Of a stretch of DNA of 8,544 bases, positions 4,746 through 8,544 are shown piece by piece. The number at the start of each line of letters is the position of its first letter. Position 1 is the first letter of the stretch. This stretch comes from Acidisphaera sp035272265 (GTDB lineage Bacteria; Pseudomonadota; Alphaproteobacteria; Acetobacterales; Acetobacteraceae). Position numbers and translations under genes: made by a program. The notes under the pieces are model-generated. The model saw only the letters and a program-made list of their open reading frames with translations. It ran no database searches and was not told the DNA's origin. The stretch is from contig DATEQV010000301.1 of the NCBI GenBank assembly GCA_035272265.1, positions 1-8,544 on the forward strand. Reading direction: 5' to 3'.

Positions 4746-6826
4746 GCGCGGATCTGCGGCTGGTGCTCGATCCGGCGTCGGTCGCGATCATCGGCGCGTC
4801 GGGGAATCCCAACAAGATCGGCGGACGCCCGGTCGATTACCTGCGGCGCTTCGGCTTCCGCGGCCAGATTTTTCCGATCAACCCGAAGCGGCGGGAAATC
4901 CAAGGGCTGCCGAGCTATCCAAGCCTGGCCGCGTTGCCAGCGCCGCCCGACGTGGCGATCATCGCAGTGCCCGGCGAGGACGCCGTCGCCGCGGTGGACG
5001 CGTGCGCCGAGGCGGGCGTGAAGATCGCGATCATGATGGCATCCGGCTTCGGCGAGACCGAAGGCGGCAAGGCCCAGGAACGCGAGATGGCGGCGCGCGC
5101 ACGCGCGCGCGGGATGCGCGTGGTCGGGCCGAACTCGCAGGGTCTCGCGAACTTCGCCACCGGCGCGGTCGTCAGCTTCTCGTCGATGTATCTCGAGGCG
5201 CCGCCGCAGGACGGGCCGGTCGGCATCATCAGCCAGAGCGGCGCGATGAGCGTGGTGCCGTACGGCATGCTGCGCGGCCGCGGCATCGGCATCCGGCACT
5301 CGCACGCGACCGGCAACGACTGCGAGGTGACGGCGTCCGAACTGGCAATCGCGGTGGCGCAGGACCCGGAGCTGCGCGTGCTGCTGCTGTATCTGGAGGG
5401 CATCGCCGACCCGCATCACCTCGCCGAAGCAGCGCGCGTCGCGCATGCGCGCGATCTGCCGATCCTGGTGCTGAAATCGGGCCGCACGGCGGCCGGCCAG
5501 GCGGCGGCACAATCGCACACTGGCGCGCTCGCCAACGAGGACCGGGTGGTGGACGCGTTCCTGCGCCAGCACGGCATCCGCCGCGTGCGCGACACCGAGG
5601 AGATGGTCGACGCCGTCGAGCTGTACCTGAAGGGCTGGAAGCCGAGCGGCCGGCGGCTGGTGACGATCAGCAACTCGGGCGCGGCCGGCGTGATGGCGGC
5701 GGATGCAGCGTCGGAGACCGGGATGCCGATGGCGACGTTGTCCGACGAGACGCAGGCCGGCTTGCGCGCCGTGCTGCCGACCTTCGCCGCGACCGGCAAT
5801 CCCGTCGACATCACGGCGGCCCTGCTGACCAACAGCGGTCTGTTCAGCCAGATCCTGCCGGTGATCGCCCGCGATCCCGGGGTGGACGCATGCCTGATCA
5901 GCATCCCGGTCGCGGGGGCTGCGTACGACATCGCGACGTTCGCCCGCGATTCCGCTTCGTTCGCCGCGAGCACCAGCAAGCCGATGGCGGTCGTCGCGAC
6001 ACAGAAGCTGGTCGCGTCACCGTTCAAGGCCGCCGGTCTGCCGGTCTATATGTACGAGACGCGGGCGATCCGGGCGCTGGACGGTTTCATCCGCCATCAC
6101 GAGCTGATCGACCGCGCGCGACGCCATCCGCGCGCCACAGCGCCCGCCGCTGTCGCGACAGGCAAGGGCAGGCTGCTGAACGAGGCGGAGAGCCTCGCGC
6201 GTCTGGCGTCCGCCGGCGTGCCGGTCGTCGCGCACCGGCTCTGCCGCACGGAAGACGAGGCCGAGGCGGCGTTGCAGGCGCTTGGCGGACGCGTGGTGGT
6301 GAAGGGCTGCTCGCGCGACGTCGCGCACAAGTCGGAACTGAACCTCGTGCGGCTCGGACTCACCGATGCACAGGCAGTGCGCGCTGCCTTCGCGGAGTGC
6401 CGTCGCATCCTGCAAGACGGCGGGTTCGCCTTCGACGGCGTGCTGGTCGCCGCCATGTCGCGCGGGCGGCGCGAGATGGTGATCGGCGCGCATCGCGATC
6501 CGACCTTCGGACCGGTGGTGCTGCTGGGGGACGGCGGGAAATACATCGAGGCGATGCCCGACACCGCGCTGCTGCTGCCGCCGTTCGATGCCGAGGACGT
6601 GCAGGCGGCCCTGGCTGGCTTGCGCATCGCACCGGTGCTGCGCGGCGTCCGGGGAGAACGGCCGATGGACATCGCGGCGTTCACCGCCGCGGCGATCGCG
6701 GTCGGACGGCTGATGCTGGACGCGCCGGACATCCTCACGTTGGACATCAACCCGATGCTGCTGGGCAGCGCCGGCGAAGGGTGCGTCGCCATCGACGCCG
6801 TCATCGTCAGCGCACGGAAGGACTGA
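4742..6826 (+). CDS. ADP-forming acyl-CoA synthetase (acetate-CoA ligase/AcdAB-type single-chain enzyme)
   Basis: A 694-residue single-chain enzyme of the NDP-forming acyl-CoA synthetase family, which couples an acid, CoA and ATP to an acyl-CoA, ADP and phosphate through a phosphohistidine. Domains in order: a CoA-binding Rossmann domain (about 8-135) with G18-A-S-G21 and VGPNSQG (128-134, Ser where Cys is usual); a succinyl-CoA ligase-like domain (about 155-290) with ISQSGAMS at 163-170 and the phosphorylated histidine in SHTGA (H259); a further ligase domain (about 310-450); and a C-terminal ATP-grasp domain (about 478-694) with VVVKGCSRDVAHKSE, the DPTFGPVVLLGDGG loop and the metal-binding D668-I-N-P671. 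The loop after HKSE reads LNLVRLGL instead of the common VGGV, a notable deviation. The start ATG overlaps the DUF35 stop (ATGA); no strong Shine-Dalgarno sequence is seen, consistent with coupling. In this operon it would activate the carboxylic acid that the aldolase pair later cleaves. Substrate unknown; members act on many short and aryl acids. Confidence 0.93.
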   Translation: MSADLRLVLDPASVAIIGASGNPNKIGGRPVDYLRRFGFRGQIFPINPKRREIQGLPSYPSLAALPAPPDVAIIAVPGEDAVAAVDACAEAGVKIAIMMASGFGETEGGKAQEREMAARARARGMRVVGPNSQGLANFATGAVVSFSSMYLEAPPQDGPVGIISQSGAMSVVPYGMLRGRGIGIRHSHATGNDCEVTASELAIAVAQDPELRVLLLYLEGIADPHHLAEAARVAHARDLPILVLKSGRTAAGQAAAQSHTGALANEDRVVDAFLRQHGIRRVRDTEEMVDAVELYLKGWKPSGRRLVTISNSGAAGVMAADAASETGMPMATLSDETQAGLRAVLPTFAATGNPVDITAALLTNSGLFSQILPVIARDPGVDACLISIPVAGAAYDIATFARDSASFAASTSKPMAVVATQKLVASPFKAAGLPVYMYETRAIRALDGFIRHHELIDRARRHPRATAPAAVATGKGRLLNEAESLARLASAGVPVVAHRLCRTEDEAEAALQALGGRVVVKGCSRDVAHKSELNLVRLGLTDAQAVRAAFAECRRILQDGGFAFDGVLVAAMSRGRREMVIGAHRDPTFGPVVLLGDGGKYIEAMPDTALLLPPFDAEDVQAALAGLRIAPVLRGVRGERPMDIAAFTAAAIAVGRLMLDAPDILTLDINPMLLGSAGEGCVAIDAVIVSARKD

Positions 6827-6829
6827 CGC

Positions 6830-7905
6830 ATGGCACGCAAGACGGTCCTGGTCGCGGGCGCGCACGGGCTGATCGGGCGCGCGCTGATCGAGCTTCTCGA
6901 CAGCGCGCCGGACAGCGACGTCATCGGGCTTGGCCGGCGCGGCGGCGCCGTCGGCGAACGGGCGCGCATCGTCCCGGTCGATCTGCTCGACCGCACTGAC
7001 GCGATGGACAAGCTCGGCCGCCTGACCGCGGTCACGCACATCGTCTTCGCCGCCTGGACGCCACCGAGACGCGCGCGGCCGAAGTGGCGCCCAACCTCGC
7101 GATTCTGCGCAACCTGCTGGACGCGGTCGCGCCGGCGGCGAAGGGACTGCGCCATGTCACGCTGATGGAAGGCGCCAAGGCCTACGGCAGCCATCTCGGC
7201 GGCTTCATGACGCCGGCGTTGGAAACCGACCCGCGCCACATGCCGCCGAACTTCTATTACGACCAGGAAGACTACCTGCGCGCCATCCAGCCTCACACCG
7301 CATGGTCCTGGACGGTGTTCCGCCCGACCGTCGTCTATGGCATCGCCGTGGGCAATCCGATGAACGTCACGACCGTGATCGGCGCATATGCGGCGATCTC
7401 GCGCGAGCTCGGTTTGCCGATGCGCTTCCCCGGCAGCCAGACGGCCTACACGGTGCTCAACCAGGGCGTCGACGCGGGGCTGATCGCGCGCGCCATCCTT
7501 TGGGCCGGCGAGAGCGAGCGGGCGCGCAACCAGATCTACAACATCACCAACGGCGACCTGTTCCGCTGGTCGCGCATGTGGCCGCACATCGCGCGCCGCT
7601 TCGGCATGGACACCGCCGAGCCGCAACGCTTCCCGCTGGCCGAGTTCATGGCCGACAAGGAGGCGCTGTGGACCGCCATGGTCGCGTGCTACGGATTGCA
7701 GCCGACGCCGTTCCGCGACGTCGTCGGCTGGCCGTTCGGCGAGTTCGTCCTGCAGCGCGACTTCGACCACGTGCTCGACACGACCAAGCTGCGCGCGCAC
7801 GGGTTCGACGGGTTCGAAGACACCTGCAAGATGTTCGACCGGCAGTTCGAACAGATGCAGCGCATGCGCATGATCCCCCGCCTCGACGAAGGGAGCCTGC
7901 GGTGA
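6830..7905 (+). CDS. PRISE-type short-chain reductase (progesterone 5-beta-reductase/iridoid-synthase-like), interrupted by a 1-base frameshift
   Basis: An atypical short-chain dehydrogenase of the PRISE family, NADPH enzymes that reduce the C=C bond of enones. The ATG at 6830 has a strong Shine-Dalgarno GGAAGGA (6816-6822) 7 bases upstream and lies 3 bases after the synthetase stop. Residues 10-16 are the nucleotide-binding G-A-H-G-L-I-G. The first frame reads to HIVFAAWT (about 7060) and then turns to nonsense; the true continuation TRAAEVAPNLAILRNLLDAV lies in another frame. Restoring one base near 7058-7063 gives about 358 residues, normal for the family. In that numbering LMEGAKAYG holds the catalytic lysine (K117) and PPNFYYDQED the catalytic tyrosine (Y143 or Y144), matching Lys147 and Tyr179 of Digitalis progesterone 5-beta-reductase. 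Further family blocks are SWTVFRPTVVYG, PMNVTTVIGAYAAISRELG, RFPGS, IYNITNGDLFRWSRMWPHIA and a C-terminal GFDGFEDT. The GTG of the next gene overlaps its stop. Enone reductase role inferred from family; true substrate unknown. Confidence 0.88.
7058..7063 (+). other. Apparent 1-base deletion (frameshift) in the PRISE reductase
   Basis: The upstream frame ends usefully at gcc gcc tgg acg (AAWT) and then reads PPRRARPKWRP. The downstream frame reads gcc acc gag acg cgc gcg gcc gaa gtg (ATETRAAEV) and then APNLAILRNLLDAV. Adding one base after tgg ac joins them as AAWTATETRAAEVAPN, keeping the spacing between the tryptophan and the EVAPN block seen in relatives as I recall them. The exact base is not determinable. 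Confidence 0.8.
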
Positions 7906-8544
7906 ACCTGCGGGAGATCGCCTCGGGCCTGCGCTTCCCCGAGGGGCCGGTCGCGATGCGCGACGGATCGGTGCTGCTGGTCGAGATCGAACGGGGGACG
8001 CTGCTCCGCGTGCAGCCGGATGGCAGCAAGCACGTCATCGCCCGCCTCGGCGGCGGGCCGAACAGTGCGGCCATCGGTCCCGACGGAAAGTGCTACGTCT
8101 GCAACAACGGCGGCTTCAAGTGGACCGACGACGAGACCGGTCTGCGCCCGATCCTGCAGGCGGACGACTACAGCGGCGGCCGGATCGAGCGCGTCGACCT
8201 CGGCACCGGCGCGGTGGAGACGCTCTACACCGCAAGCGACCAGGCGCAACTGCGCGGTCCCAACGACCTCGTGTTCGACCGTCACGGCGGGTTCTACTTC
8301 ACTGATCTCGGCAAGGCGCGGCACCGCGACCTCGATCGCGGCGCGGTCTGCTACGCGCGCGCCGACGGCAGCCTGATCCGCGAAGTGGCGTTCCCGATGT
8401 TCACGCCGAACGGCGTCGGCCTGTCGCCCGATGGTGCGACGCTCTACGTCGCAGAGACCGAGCCGGCGCGGCTGTGGGCCTTCGATCTCGCCGAGCCGGG
8501 CGAGATCCGGCGCCAGCCCTGGCCGTCGCCGCATGGCGGACGGC
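7902..8544 (+). CDS. SMP-30/gluconolactonase/LRE-like beta-propeller protein (3' end outside window)
   Basis: The N-terminal 214 codons of a six-bladed beta-propeller of the SMP-30/gluconolactonase/LRE family, metal-dependent hydrolases that open lactones or cleave related esters. The GTG start at 7902 overlaps the reductase stop (GTGA) and has GGGAG 6 bases upstream (7891-7895). Family motifs are in order: FPEGP with the metal-ligand glutamate E14; GGGPNSAAIGPDGKCYVCNNGG; GPNDLVFD with N121; DRHGGFYFTDLGKA; and TPNGVGLSPDGATLYVAET with N170. The aspartate usually found after LYVA is a glutamate here (E185), a variant also present in other members. There is no signal peptide, so it is probably cytoplasmic. 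As the last visible gene of the operon it may hydrolyse a lactone intermediate, but propellers of this family have varied roles, so the function is inferred. Confidence 0.88.
   Translation, partial: MNLREIASGLRFPEGPVAMRDGSVLLVEIERGTLLRVQPDGSKHVIARLGGGPNSAAIGPDGKCYVCNNGGFKWTDDETGLRPILQADDYSGGRIERVDLGTGAVETLYTASDQAQLRGPNDLVFDRHGGFYFTDLGKARHRDLDRGAVCYARADGSLIREVAFPMFTPNGVGLSPDGATLYVAETEPARLWAFDLAEPGEIRRQPWPSPHGGR

Noticed and set aside
5094..5111. An alternating GCGCGC tract that might be a structural (Z-DNA) element.
   Set aside because: It lies inside the synthetase and encodes an Ala/Arg-rich helix with this genome's preferred codons, so no separate function is needed.
6017..7800. Two long minus-strand open frames (340 and 567 codons) opposite the synthetase and reductase genes.
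   Set aside because: Low-complexity Arg/Ala/Ser-rich translations with no motif. They span two different sense genes, as expected for antisense frames in high-GC DNA.

Overview
The window is very GC-rich (G/C dominates third codon positions throughout), densely coding DNA from a bacterium. The gene content suggests a metabolically versatile proteobacterium of the Burkholderiales or Rhizobiales/Bradyrhizobium kind: a branched-chain-amino-acid-type ABC uptake system facing a catabolic CoA-ester operon. The phylum is inferred from gene content and base composition only; no marker gene is present.

Layout. Two gene clusters diverge from a 233-bp intergenic region (about 3023-3255). Leftward, on the minus strand, lie a periplasmic solute-binding protein (1859-3022), a LivH-type permease (989-1848) and a LivM-type permease (989 to the left edge, C-terminus not in the window). 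livH and livM are joined by a TGATG stop/start overlap. The two ATPase subunits of such a transporter are not in the window and may lie to the left. Rightward, on the plus strand, is a tightly packed operon: a thiolase-fold protein with no catalytic cysteines (3256-4392), a DUF35 zinc-ribbon/OB-fold partner (4389-4745), an ADP-forming acyl-CoA synthetase (4742-6826), a PRISE-type (progesterone 5-beta-reductase/iridoid-synthase-like) short-chain reductase (6830-7905), and an SMP-30/gluconolactonase-like protein (7902 to the right edge, incomplete). Three of the four junctions are 4-base ATGA or GTGA overlaps; the other is a 3-base gap preceded by a strong Shine-Dalgarno sequence.

How the genes may work together (inference). 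The binding protein and permeases would import a small carboxylate or related molecule. The lactonase-like protein could open a lactone, the acyl-CoA synthetase activate the acid, the PRISE enzyme reduce an enone C=C bond, and the thiolase-fold/DUF35 pair cleave a beta-hydroxyacyl-CoA by a retro-aldol reaction, as the steroid side-chain aldolase Ltp2-ChsH2(DUF35) does. I know of no described pathway with this exact gene set, and the substrate cannot be read from the sequence.

Two genes, livH and the PRISE reductase, each carry one apparent 1-base deletion that breaks an otherwise intact frame. Both reconstructed proteins are full length with conserved motifs on both sides of the break, so sequencing or assembly error is at least as likely as real gene decay. 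The intergenic region holds a 19-bp palindrome beside a TTGACA box and a second long inverted repeat, both candidate regulator sites. No RNA gene, mobile element, CRISPR array or terminator is visible.
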